Shown: in pieces, positions 46,774 to 54,919 of the stretch
How positions within the stretch are numbered: the first letter of the stretch is position 1
Layout of the letters: the number at the start of each line of letters is the position of its first letter
Origin: Lentimicrobium saccharophilum
Lineage (GTDB): Bacteria; Bacteroidota; Bacteroidia; Bacteroidales; Lentimicrobiaceae
Direction: 5' to 3'
Length of the DNA: 64,000 bases
Assembly (NCBI RefSeq): GCF_001192835.1
Contig: NZ_DF968182.1
Span: forward strand, 2,947,113-3,011,112
Made by a program: the position numbers and the translations under genes
Notes under the pieces: generated by a model
Databases searched by the model: none
Told to the model about the DNA's origin: nothing
The model's input: only the letters and a program-made list of their open reading frames with translations

Positions 46774-46978
46774 AAAGTCAGCCACCCTGAAAACCTGTCC
46801 ACGTTGCGGCAAAACCTTTGAGTGCCTCCATGCCCCGGGGTGTTGGTGTTTCGATTACAGCATCAGCCCTGAAAACCTTGAAAAATTAAAACTTGAATAC
46901 AATAATTGCCTCTGTCCCGATTGCCTGCCAGCATACGGGAAAAAGAAGGACAAAGAGATAAAAGTCCCAACTGATTGA
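46757..46978 (+). CDS. Cysteine-rich CWC family protein
   Basis: 73 residues from the first ATG; Met4 (46766) is equally good, both overlapping the 3' end of folB. CPRCGKTFEC, CWCFDY and CLCPDCLPAYGKKK give the CxxC...C...CWC...CxC..C pattern of the CWC family, probably a small zinc-binding protein. Function unknown. The Bacteroidota pairing with folB suggests a shared transcript but not a shared pathway. Confidence 0.8.
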   Translation: MTFMNEKSATLKTCPRCGKTFECLHAPGCWCFDYSISPENLEKLKLEYNNCLCPDCLPAYGKKKDKEIKVPTD

Positions 46979-47031
46979 TTTACTGTAAATTTTACAGGCA
47001 ATCTTTTAGATTCGTTTTTTTGGAATTTTTG

Positions 47032-47039
47032 TATATTTG
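47032..47039 (+). promoter_or_regulatory. -7 element of the tRNA-Cys gene
   Basis: TATATTTG followed by CAACCCC, 12 bp before the tRNA 5' end. Confidence 0.65.
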
Positions 47040-47050
47040 CAACCCCAAAG

Positions 47051-47121
47051 GGTCTCGTGGCCGAGTGGCTAGGCAGAGGTCTGCAAAACCTTCTACAGCG
47101 GTTCGAATCCGCTCGAGACCT
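47051..47121 (+). tRNA. tRNA-Cys (anticodon GCA)
   Basis: Acceptor stem GGTCTCG (47051-47057) pairs with CGAGACC (47114-47120); discriminator T at 47121. Anticodon loop CTGCAAA with anticodon GCA. T-arm GCGGTTCGAATCCGC. No encoded CCA is apparent. Confidence 0.96.
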
Positions 47122-47122
47122 C

Positions 47123-47160
47123 AAAAAACACCTGCAAATCAGATTTGCAGGTGTTTTTTT
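47123..47160 (+). terminator. Intrinsic terminator after tRNA-Cys
   Basis: AAAAAACACCTGCAAATC pairs with GATTTGCAGGTGTTTTTTT around one loop base, then a T-run. It sits against the stop codon of the convergent GNAT gene and may serve both. Confidence 0.9.
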
Positions 47161-47650
47161 ATCCTGATTTCTTTTTTTCGCGTTTGTACAGCGGCAGCCC
47201 GGCCTCCGCTGCAATGGCTGCGGCGGCGGCATCCCCTTCATCGCTGAACGGCCACACAAACAACGCTTTCAGCGGGTGCTGCTGCCTGATCTTTTCAATG
47301 GATTCCAGCGCAAGCCGGCGGGTAAGTCCCTGCCGGCGGTATTCCTCAAGTACCGTTGCCGAGCAAAGGTAGAGGGCTTCCAGCGGTTCGCCTGCAGGGG
47401 TAAGGTCAACCAGCTGCTTTTCGTTGATTTCCGAACGGATAAACCGCTGCATCAGCGCAAGCGTGGTAGGGATGACCAGCACCCAGGCCATCGGTCCGTT
47501 TTCGTCGGAATGCTCCGCAAATGTGGCCGGATGCAAACGCAGGAGATGCTGCATGACCTGCTCATCAACGTCCAGCTGTTCAGGGTCGTTCTTCACGGCA
47601 AAAACCTGATCAATCAGCTGCATCATTCTCCGGTAATTCTCTGAAGCCAT
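47159..47650 (-). CDS. GNAT-family acetyltransferase
   Basis: 163 residues from the ATG at 47650; an extension to 47701 adds 17 residues with no support. Coenzyme A-binding region LYLCSATVLEEYRRQGLTRRLALESIEKIR (~95-124) has the R/Q-x-x-G-x-[GA]-like loop as RRQGLTRR. Preceded by AWVLVIPTTLALMQRFI. Substrate unknown. Ends at the tRNA-Cys terminator. Confidence 0.8.
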   Translation of the reverse strand: MASENYRRMMQLIDQVFAVKNDPEQLDVDEQVMQHLLRLHPATFAEHSDENGPMAWVLVIPTTLALMQRFIRSEINEKQLVDLTPAGEPLEALYLCSATVLEEYRRQGLTRRLALESIEKIRQQHPLKALFVWPFSDEGDAAAAAIAAEAGLPLYKREKKKSG

Positions 47651-47787
47651 ATGCTCATCCCTTTTTAATTCAACAAAGGAGAAATGCTCAATCCTGCACA
47701 TGAAGGACTAAGCGATCGGCGCATAAAAGTACAGAAAAAGGATGCAAAACTGCGGGCAGGAAAATTCAGGAATAATCTAAATTGCCC

Positions 47788-47795
47788 TACTTTTG
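47788..47795 (+). promoter_or_regulatory. -7 element of mntP
   Basis: TACTTTTG, 8 bp before the mntP ATG at 47803. It overlaps an alternative in-frame start at 47782, so 47803 is the start. Confidence 0.6.
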
Positions 47796-47802
47796 CACGC
47801 AT

Positions 47803-48387
47803 ATGGAGTTGCTGACGCTATTTCTGCTGGCCTTAAGCCTTTCGTTTGATTCGTTTGCCGTATCGGTAAGCAGCGGACTGTTGCTGCCCGGTATCCGGTT
47901 TCCGAAAGCGGTCATCATTGCCCTCAGCCTGGCTTTTTTTCAGGCTTTTATGCCGCTGCTCGGCTGGACCGCCGGCACAGGCATCCGCAACTACCTGGCC
48001 GACTACGACCATTGGATTGCCTTCGGGCTTTTATCACTCCTGGGTATTAAAATGATCACGGAAAGCCTGAAAGCGGATGAAGAAAGGAACGGGTTCAATC
48101 CATTAAAACCGGCAGTGCTGCTGACCATGTCGCTGGCAACCAGCATCGATGCCTTTGTAGTAGGAATCAGTTTTGCCCTTATCGAAACACCGGACACCCC
48201 TTTCTGGCTGGCGATACTTATTCCGGTGCTGATGATAGGAAGCGTCACCTTCATCATGTCGATGCTGGGCATTCTTTTCGGAAAAAAAGCAGGAAGCAGA
48301 CTCGGTAAACGAATGGAGATGCTTGGCGGACTGATCCTGATCGGAATTGGTGTTAAAATTCTTGTTGAGCATTTAAATTTTCTATAG
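47803..48387 (+). CDS. mntP: Manganese efflux pump MntP
   Basis: 194 residues with six membrane helices. LALSLSFDSFAVSVSSGL (~8-26) and LTMSLATSIDAFVVGISFAL (~110-130) are the two repeated halves with the conserved Asp in each. Exports Mn2+. Nearly leaderless: the -7 element lies just upstream of the ATG. Confidence 0.93.
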   Translation: MELLTLFLLALSLSFDSFAVSVSSGLLLPGIRFPKAVIIALSLAFFQAFMPLLGWTAGTGIRNYLADYDHWIAFGLLSLLGIKMITESLKADEERNGFNPLKPAVLLTMSLATSIDAFVVGISFALIETPDTPFWLAILIPVLMIGSVTFIMSMLGILFGKKAGSRLGKRMEMLGGLILIGIGVKILVEHLNFL

Positions 48388-48443
48388 ACCATAGAAAGCC
48401 TGATCCGGGTTCTATCACATAAACAGAATTTAAGCATCTGTAA

Positions 48444-48703
48444 CTTCTCTGTGAATCTCTGTGAAATAAACAGTTACACAGAGTACACGGAGGTTGTACG
48501 GAGATACACAGAGAAGAATGTAAACCTCTGTGAGCCTCTGTGAAAAAAACAGTTACACAAAGCACACCGAGGTTTCACTGAGCAACACAGAGAAATAAAT
48601 CTCTGTGAACCTCTGTGACTTCTCTGTTAATCTCTGTGAAATAAACAGTTACACAGAGCACCAGGAGGTTTCACGGAGGAACACGGAGAAGAATTTAACC
48701 CTA
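48444..48703. repeat. Inverted/tandem TCTCTGTG-ACACAGAG repeats, three units
   Basis: CAGTTACACA recurs at 48471, 48550 and 48646 (spacing 79 and 96 bp). Each unit has the order TCTCTGTGAA(T/C)CTCTGTGAA, ATAAACAGTTACACAGAG, CGGAGGTTTCACGGAG and ACACAGAGAA, so its two ends are inverted repeats able to fold into long hairpins. The third unit has an extra CTCTGTGACT insert. No gene in the 415 bp between mntP and glnS. Confidence 0.85.
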
Positions 48704-48767
48704 TGAACATTCTATTTTCAGCAATATCAACACCGGATAATGTCATTCTCCCCTTTTGCAAAATCCG

Positions 48768-48775
48768 TATCTTTG
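48768..48775 (+). promoter_or_regulatory. -7 element of glnS
   Basis: TATCTTTG followed by CACCC, 27 bp before the glnS ATG. Confidence 0.6.
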
Positions 48776-48802
48776 CACCCTTAAATTAAAAACGGCCAAG
48801 GC

Positions 48803-50506
48803 ATGAGCGAAAGCAAAACTGTAATGGAAAACACCGGTGAAAACAAGACCCCGGCAAACTTTATCCATGCGATGATTGAAGAAGATATCCGCAACGGCAA
48901 GAACGGCGGGCGTGTACACACTCGTTTCCCACCGGAGCCCAACGGATACCTGCACATCGGACATGCCAAGTCGATCTGCCTGAATTTCGGAACAGCCCTG
49001 AAATACAACGGAAAATGCAACCTCCGCTTCGACGATACCAACCCGGTAAAGGAAGATGTTGAATATGTGGATTCCATTCGTTACGATGTGCACTGGCTGG
49101 GTTTCGACTGGGAGGGACGTGAGTTTTACGCCTCCGATTATTTCCCGAAGCTGTATGAATTTGCCGAGAAGCTGATTCTGAAAGGGAAGGCTTACGTATG
49201 CGACCTGACGGCAGAGCAGATTGCCGAACAAAAAGGAACGCCTACCCGTCCGGGTCAGGAAAGTCCCTACCGCAACCGCACGGCAGATGAAAATCTGGAT
49301 CTTTTCCGGAGGATGAAAGCCGGTGAATTTCCCGACGGCAGCCGGGTACTGCGGGCCAAAATCGATATGGCTTCGCCCAATATGCACATGCGCGATCCCA
49401 TCCTCTACCGCATCATCCACACCGAGCATCACCGCACCGGAAACCAGTGGTGCATCTATCCTATGTACGACTTTGCCCATGGGCAAAGCGACAGCATCGA
49501 AGGTATCACACACAGCATCTGCACCCTTGAGTTTGAAGTTCACCGTCCGCTGTACGACTGGTGTTTACGCGAGCTGGAGATTTTCGCCCCTCAACAGATC
49601 GAGTTTGCCCGCCTCAACATGACCTACACGGTGATGAGCAAGCGCAAGCTGCTCGAGCTGGTAAAAAACAATTTTGTAAGCGGCTGGGACGACCCGCGCA
49701 TGCCGACCATTTCGGGGCTTCGCCGCAGGGGATATACACCTGAATCCATCCGCAATTTCTCCGATCTGGTGGGTGTTGCCAAGCGCGAAAATGTGATCGA
49801 CGTGGGGCTGCTGGAATTCTGTGTGAGGGAAGACCTGAACAAGAAGGCCCAGCGGGTGATGGGGGTGCTCAATCCCGTGAAGCTGATCATCGACAACTAT
49901 CCGGAAGAGCTCACCGAAGAGATGCCGGCCGTAAACAATCCGGAAAATCCGGAAGCAGGCACCCGTAAGGTACCTTTTACCAGGGAGCTGTACATCGAAC
50001 GCGAAGATTTCATGGAAGATCCGCCTTCAAAATTTTTCCGGCTGGCTCCCGGGCGCGAAGTCAGGCTGAAATATGCCTACATCATCAAATGCGAATCGGT
50101 GGTTAAGGATCCGGTAAGCGGAGAAATAACGGAGATACACTGCACCTACGATCCCGAGACCCTGAGCGGAAGGCCCGAAAGCAACCGCAAGGTAAAGGGA
50201 ACCCTGCACTGGGTTTCCGCCGCGCACGCCGTTGAAGCGGAAATCCGGCTTTACGACCGTTTGTTTATGTCGGAAGATCCGGAAGATGTACCGGAAGGGG
50301 AGGACTACAAGAAAAACCTGAATCCGGATTCCCTGAAAGTGATCAGGGGCTATGTTGAACCCTTCGCTACAGGCACGAAACCTTTGGATAAATTCCAGTT
50401 TGAACGACTGGGTTACTTCTGCACCGACAGCGATACAACGGCTGCGAAACCCGTTTTCAACCGCACCGTAGCGTTAAAAGATTCGTGGGCAAAAGCGAAA
50501 AGTTAA
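48803..50506 (+). CDS. glnS: Glutaminyl-tRNA synthetase
   Basis: 567 residues. Class [22 protein letters not shown] (HIGH-type, ~43-63), [23 protein letters not shown] (KMSKS-type, ~275), then the two beta-barrel anticodon-binding domains. Charges tRNA-Gln directly. A tRNA-Gln gene follows at 73 bp with its own promoter. Confidence 0.97.
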   Translation: MSESKTVMENTGENKTPANFIHAMIEEDIRNGKNGGRVHTRFPPEPNGYLHIGHAKSICLNFGTALKYNGKCNLRFDDTNPVKEDVEYVDSIRYDVHWLGFDWEGREFYASDYFPKLYEFAEKLILKGKAYVCDLTAEQIAEQKGTPTRPGQESPYRNRTADENLDLFRRMKAGEFPDGSRVLRAKIDMASPNMHMRDPILYRIIHTEHHRTGNQWCIYPMYDFAHGQSDSIEGITHSICTLEFEVHRPLYDWCLRELEIFAPQQIEFARLNMTYTVMSKRKLLELVKNNFVSGWDDPRMPTISGLRRRGYTPESIRNFSDLVGVAKRENVIDVGLLEFCVREDLNKKAQRVMGVLNPVKLIIDNYPEELTEEMPAVNNPENPEAGTRKVPFTRELYIEREDFMEDPPSKFFRLAPGREVRLKYAYIIKCESVVKDPVSGEITEIHCTYDPETLSGRPESNRKVKGTLHWVSAAHAVEAEIRLYDRLFMSEDPEDVPEGEDYKKNLNPDSLKVIRGYVEPFATGTKPLDKFQFERLGYFCTDSDTTAAKPVFNRTVALKDSWAKAKS

Positions 50507-50533
50507 AATTTTACTGAACTTTTTGTCCGAAAA

Positions 50534-50566
50534 TTTGCACAGGCAAATAACATTTTACTACTTTTG
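50534..50566 (+). promoter_or_regulatory. Promoter of tRNA-Gln
   Basis: TTTG at 50534-50537, 21 bp, TACTTTTG at 50559-50566: an excellent Bacteroidota promoter ending 12 bp before the tRNA. Confidence 0.8.
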
Positions 50567-50578
50567 CAGCCCGATTAC

Positions 50579-50651
50579 TGACCTATGGTGTAATTGGCAA
50601 CACGTCTGACTCTGGATCAGAAGAGTCCAGGTTCGACCCCTGGTAGGTCAA
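50579..50651 (+). tRNA. tRNA-Gln (anticodon CTG)
   Basis: Acceptor TGACCTA (50579-50585) pairs with TAGGTCA (50644-50650), discriminator A. Anticodon stem TCTGA/TCAGA with loop CTCTGGA, anticodon CTG. T-arm CCAGGTTCGACCCCTGG. No encoded CCA. Confidence 0.93.
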
Positions 50652-50659
50652 CACAGTCG

Positions 50660-50695
50660 AAAAGCAGTCACAAATCAAATGTGGCTGCTTTTTTT
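50660..50695 (+). terminator. Intrinsic terminator after tRNA-Gln
   Basis: AAAAGCAGTCACA pairs with TGTGGCTGCTTTT (one G-T), loop AATCAAA, then a T-run. Confidence 0.85.
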
Positions 50696-50804
50696 ATTGG
50701 ATTCTGAAGGTGAGATCCCTCGCCTTTTCCACTCCATCGCCGGATGTCACAAAGACAGGAGATGGCCGGTGTGACAAAATACTTCTCCTTTGCATATCCT
50801 TCCT

Positions 50805-50812
50805 TACCTTTG
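50805..50812 (+). promoter_or_regulatory. -7 element of the DUF2891 gene
   Basis: TACCTTTG followed by CATG. It decides the gene start: see the DUF2891 entry. Confidence 0.55.
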
Positions 50813-50849
50813 CATGAAAACAAAGCTTCTTACAAACACCTCTTCCGCT

Positions 50850-51929
50850 ATGCGTTATCTTTTTATCCTGTATTTATTAGTCAGTACATTGTTTGTTAAT
50901 TCCCAGGATCTGTTAACGGAAGATAAAGCAGCGCGTTATGCGGGCATGGCCCTGAAATGCATTCATCAGGAATATCCGAACAAGCCCGGGGAAGTGCTGG
51001 GCAGCGACAGGGATGTGAAGCCGGTAAGGGAGTACCGGCCGGCGTTTTACGGTTGTTTCGACTGGCACTCTGCGGTGCATGGCCACTGGATGCTGGTGAA
51101 ACTGCTGAAAAAGTTTCCGGATTCCCCGGATGCCGCACAAATAAAAGAAGCCCTTTCGAAGAACCTCAGACCGGAAAACATCGCGGTGGAGGTGCAATTT
51201 TTTCTTGACTCCAACAACCGCACATTTGAGCGGCCTTACGGATGGGCCTGGCTGCTGAAACTGGCGGAAGAGCTTCACACCTGGGATCATCCGCTGGCAA
51301 GGGAATGGGAATCGGTCCTTCAGCCGCTCACAGACCTCATTGTAAGCAATTATCAGGATTTTCTGCCAAAGCTGGTTTATCCCGTCAGGGTAGGGGAGCA
51401 CTCCAACACGGCATTCGGCATGGCTTTCGCCCTGGATTATGCCCGTACAACGCAAAATAAGGCCCTCGAAGCAACGATCGTCACCCGGGCAAGGGATTTT
51501 TACCTGAGCGATGAAAACTGCCCCATATCGTGGGAACCTTCGGGATTTGACTTTTTCTCCCCCTGCTTCACCGAAGCGGAACTGATGGCAAGGGTGCTTC
51601 CGGAAACTGAATTCAGCTCGTGGATACATCAGTTTTTGCCTACCCGTCCGGACGGAGGCCTGGCATTTCTTGACGAACCGGCCAGGGTAGGCGACCGCTC
51701 CGACGGTAAACTGGTTCATCTCGACGGGCTCAATTTTTCGCGGGCCTGGGCCTATGCCATGATTGCATCAAAACTGGAACCCGGAAGCCGGGAGGCATTC
51801 CAACAAGCGGCAATGCATCACATCCGTCATTCCCTGAGCGCCATCAGCGATGGAAACTATGCCGGGGAACACTGGCTGGCCACGTTTGCCGTGTATGCGC
51901 TGTATGAAATGGAACGGTTGACCGAATGA
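50850..51929 (+). CDS. DUF2891 family exported protein
   Basis: 359 residues from the ATG at 50850. A TACCTTTG -7 element at 50805-50812 lies just before an in-frame ATG at 50814, so that start would need a leaderless message; RYLFILYLLVSTLFVNSQ is a good signal peptide at the chosen start. Family marks: CIHQEYPNKPGEVL, REYRPAFYGCFDWHSAVHGHWMLVKLL (~57-85), SWEPSGFDFFSPCFTEAELMARVL, HYAGEHWLATFA-type ending. Alpha-helical, six-hairpin-like. Known only as DUF2891; its two His/Trp/Glu-rich blocks suggest an enzyme. Confidence 0.82.
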   Translation: MRYLFILYLLVSTLFVNSQDLLTEDKAARYAGMALKCIHQEYPNKPGEVLGSDRDVKPVREYRPAFYGCFDWHSAVHGHWMLVKLLKKFPDSPDAAQIKEALSKNLRPENIAVEVQFFLDSNNRTFERPYGWAWLLKLAEELHTWDHPLAREWESVLQPLTDLIVSNYQDFLPKLVYPVRVGEHSNTAFGMAFALDYARTTQNKALEATIVTRARDFYLSDENCPISWEPSGFDFFSPCFTEAELMARVLPETEFSSWIHQFLPTRPDGGLAFLDEPARVGDRSDGKLVHLDGLNFSRAWAYAMIASKLEPGSREAFQQAAMHHIRHSLSAISDGNYAGEHWLATFAVYALYEMERLTE

Positions 51930-51975
51930 CATGCGTTCTGTTTTCAGGAGGCCTGGTTACTGACCAATCCTGCTT

Positions 51976-53634
51976 TTAGAACTGGAAATAGATAAACGGC
52001 TGAAAGCTTGCAGAGTACGCCTGATAACAAACAATACCGGTGATTACTGCAATAATGCCTTTAAGCACCAGCGGGCTTTTTGCCCAGAGGTTTTCAATGC
52101 TTTCTTTGGTTCTTACGGGCAGCCAGTGGGTGATGTATCCGAGCAGCATGATGACAAAAACAATCCGGTACTGATAAAGAACCTGCAACGCGCTGCTCCA
52201 GTCCATATTGTCTGCAACCTGACGGTACCAGGCCGAAATGTGTTCCATGCTTTCGCCCCTGAAGTACAGGCGGGTAAAGGTGATGAAGGTGAAGGTCAGC
52301 ATGATTTTCCACACTACGGCCGCACGGTTTTCCGACTTTTCCCACGGACTGATCCGCCGCCAGTACTTGTAGGTGAGGATTCCCAGTCCGTTCAGCCCGC
52401 CCCAGATCACGAATTTCCAGGAAGCCCCGTGCCATAATCCGCCGATCAGCATGGTAAGCATGATGTTGATATTCATCACAAAATGTTTTCGCATCCCCTT
52501 GAAAGCCAGTGCCAGTGAAACGAACAGCATCACGGCGGCTGAGATCGCAATTCCCGCCGTCTTATCCTTGAATGCCAGAATGGATCCGGCAAGGATCAGC
52601 ACCGAAATCACTACGGTGGCAATAGTTGCATTGCGGTTGCCGCCCAGCGGGATGTACAGATAATCCCTGAGAAAAGAGGAAAGCGAGATATGCCACCGCC
52701 TCCAGAAATCGGAGGTATTCTGCGCCTTGTAGGGAGAGTTGAAGTTAACCGGCAGGCGGAAACCCATCAGCAGCGCCAGGCCGATGGCAATATCGGTATA
52801 ACCCGAAAAGTCACCGTAAATCTGAAGGGAATATCCGAAAAGGGCCATTATGTTGGTAAAACCCGAAAACATGGCCGGAGCATCAAACACCTTGTCCATG
52901 AAATGCATGGCCAGGTAATCGGCAAAAATCATTTTTTTGAGCAGCCCTTTCAGGATCAAAAAGGTTCCTGAATTAAAATCAGCAGCCGAAATAACGGTTG
53001 GTTTGCTGATCTGCGGGATAAATTCACCGGCCCGGACAATGGGACCTGCAACCAATTGGGGAAAAAATGTCACAAAGAGCCCGAAATCAGCCACCGAGTC
53101 CAGGGGTTTGAGCTTACCACGGTATATGTCGACACAATAAGTTATCGTTTGAAAAAGGTAAAATGAGATCCCGATCGGAAGAATGATTTTATCGACCGTG
53201 AAATACCCTTCATTGCTGATGCTGTTGCCCCATTCCGCCAGCCAGTGCGATACATGGTAACTGGTTCCGAAAAGATAATTAAGGGAGTCGACGATAAAAT
53301 AGGAATATTTAAAATAGCTGAGGATAAACAGATTAAGTGCAACACTCAGCGAAAGCAGGGTTAGTTTCAGGGCTTTTACACGCAGGCCGAAGATGCCTGC
53401 ACCCAGGTAAAAGTTACTGATGGTGGTAAAGACAAGCAGCCCCACAAAGAGTCCGCTGGTCTTGTAGTAGAAGAACAAAGAAACCAGCAGGAGGTAAGTA
53501 TTGCGCAATTTTATGCGCTTGTATATCAGCGAGAAAATAAGGTATAATGCCGTGAAGAAAATCCAGAAGTCGGCCTGGGTAAAGATGAGTGGGAACTCAT
53601 CGGAAAAGGCAAATATTTCCTTCAGCCTATTCAT
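51976..53634 (-). CDS. MBOAT-family O-acyltransferase
   Basis: 552 residues, multi-pass membrane protein with about 12 helices. Family marks: PIGISFYLFQTITYCVDIYRG (~160), FFPQLVAGPIVRAGEF, SDFWRRWHISLSSFLRDYLYIPLGGNR (~320-346), and the catalytic His in GLWHGASWKFVIWGGLNG (~401). Transfers acyl, probably acetyl, groups across the membrane onto an extracytoplasmic glycan; close to AlgI/DltB/PatA-type proteins. Follows two SGNH genes with 8-nt overlap in the same operon. Confidence 0.92.
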   Translation of the reverse strand: MNRLKEIFAFSDEFPLIFTQADFWIFFTALYLIFSLIYKRIKLRNTYLLLVSLFFYYKTSGLFVGLLVFTTISNFYLGAGIFGLRVKALKLTLLSLSVALNLFILSYFKYSYFIVDSLNYLFGTSYHVSHWLAEWGNSISNEGYFTVDKIILPIGISFYLFQTITYCVDIYRGKLKPLDSVADFGLFVTFFPQLVAGPIVRAGEFIPQISKPTVISAADFNSGTFLILKGLLKKMIFADYLAMHFMDKVFDAPAMFSGFTNIMALFGYSLQIYGDFSGYTDIAIGLALLMGFRLPVNFNSPYKAQNTSDFWRRWHISLSSFLRDYLYIPLGGNRNATIATVVISVLILAGSILAFKDKTAGIAISAAVMLFVSLALAFKGMRKHFVMNINIMLTMLIGGLWHGASWKFVIWGGLNGLGILTYKYWRRISPWEKSENRAAVVWKIMLTFTFITFTRLYFRGESMEHISAWYRQVADNMDWSSALQVLYQYRIVFVIMLLGYITHWLPVRTKESIENLWAKSPLVLKGIIAVITGIVCYQAYSASFQPFIYFQF

Positions 53635-54919
53635 GGATGTTTTTGATCAGTTGAAGGAGGGATGCGGGTTCCCGTCCCGTTGTCTTTTCCCATTGCGAGA
53701 TCAGCGCTGAAATGAGCAAATCGCCTTTGACACTGTATCCGGTTTTTGTAAAATGAACCCTGTCGTACACCATCAGTTTACGTTTATACCATTGCTGTGA
53801 TGAGCCCAGTCCACCCATTATGGCATAGAAGTCCCAGACTGCCTGCCCGTGTTTCCGGGCTAGTTCATGAATGACGGATTGCTGCAGGCCCGTATTTTTG
53901 TTCGGATACTTTTTCCGGTAATAGGAATCGTTGGGAACGGTAAGCAGTATGGCACAACCGGGGCTTACCGATTTAATTGCTATAATCAGGGAATCGTAGT
54001 AATTCCTGTATTTCTCCGGATCAAAATCTTTAGCTCCCGCATCGTTTGTGCCAATGGATATAATGAACAGATCTGGCTTATACAGTTTCAGTTGTTCATA
54101 AAACAGGGTACACCGGTTAAAACTTTTAAAACTGGCTCCGTTAACACCAATTGAATTGAAGGTGACTCCGGGAAAATCGTTCAGCAATTCCACGCCCGTG
54201 ATGCTGAAAAAAGCCCTTTCGCTCGTGTCATTTTTACTGATTACCAGTCCGGCTTCTGAAATGGTATCGGGAAACGATATCTCGCAATATCCTTTTGCAG
54301 GGTCAAACGAAATTCCGGTGAATAACAGAGCCGTATCGGCGGAAGAAATGCTGTATCCCGAGGAATCCGCAACAGCAAAAAGCCTGATTTTATTGAATGT
54401 GTAAGGATGTTTCCCCCTTTCCCTGTGATTGGCCTTTATCCGGATGGTATCTTCATACGCATTCAGGGTTGCAGCAATGCCGCTCAACCCCCAGATTGCC
54501 GTATCCCGGTTGACCGATGAACGGAATCCTTTCCACAGATTGCGGTTCCCTGCTATGCTGTAATTGAGCGGATTGTTTGTCCCGGCAAGGCGGTAGGGGA
54601 AAATCAGGCCTCTCGGGCCATTGCTAAATGGGGTGATATTTCTCAGGTATTCCCTGACCCTGTTTGAATAAATATCGGCCTGAATATGCGATCCGCCTAT
54701 ATGAAAAATCTGTATGTTTTTCTCATGCCCTTCAAAAAGGCTGTCAAGCTTACTGAAGAAAACCCGGAAACTATCTGATGAGTCGGCATAGGCCAGTATA
54801 TTATACTCTTCATGAATAATCCTACTGTTGCACAGCCGGATGCTGTCGAGTATGTAATGCTGTGCCCGGGCGTGAAGGCAAACGGTAATAAACAGCAGTA
54901 GTATCAATGGTTTTTTCAT
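53627..54919 (-). CDS. SGNH-family exported esterase/acetyltransferase-like protein
   Basis: 430 residues with signal peptide KKPLILLLFITVCLHARAQ. Block I reads HIGGSHIQAD, with the nucleophilic Ser at ~77 and a Gly where most relatives have Asp; block III FIISIGTNDAG (~278); block V VHFTKTGY with the catalytic His near residue 395. Probably completes acetyl transfer to, or removes it from, the glycan handled by the MBOAT. Overlaps the gene upstream by 4 nt (ATGA). Confidence 0.82.
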   Translation of the reverse strand: MKKPLILLLFITVCLHARAQHYILDSIRLCNSRIIHEEYNILAYADSSDSFRVFFSKLDSLFEGHEKNIQIFHIGGSHIQADIYSNRVREYLRNITPFSNGPRGLIFPYRLAGTNNPLNYSIAGNRNLWKGFRSSVNRDTAIWGLSGIAATLNAYEDTIRIKANHRERGKHPYTFNKIRLFAVADSSGYSISSADTALLFTGISFDPAKGYCEISFPDTISEAGLVISKNDTSERAFFSITGVELLNDFPGVTFNSIGVNGASFKSFNRCTLFYEQLKLYKPDLFIISIGTNDAGAKDFDPEKYRNYYDSLIIAIKSVSPGCAILLTVPNDSYYRKKYPNKNTGLQQSVIHELARKHGQAVWDFYAIMGGLGSSQQWYKRKLMVYDRVHFTKTGYSVKGDLLISALISQWEKTTGREPASLLQLIKNIHE

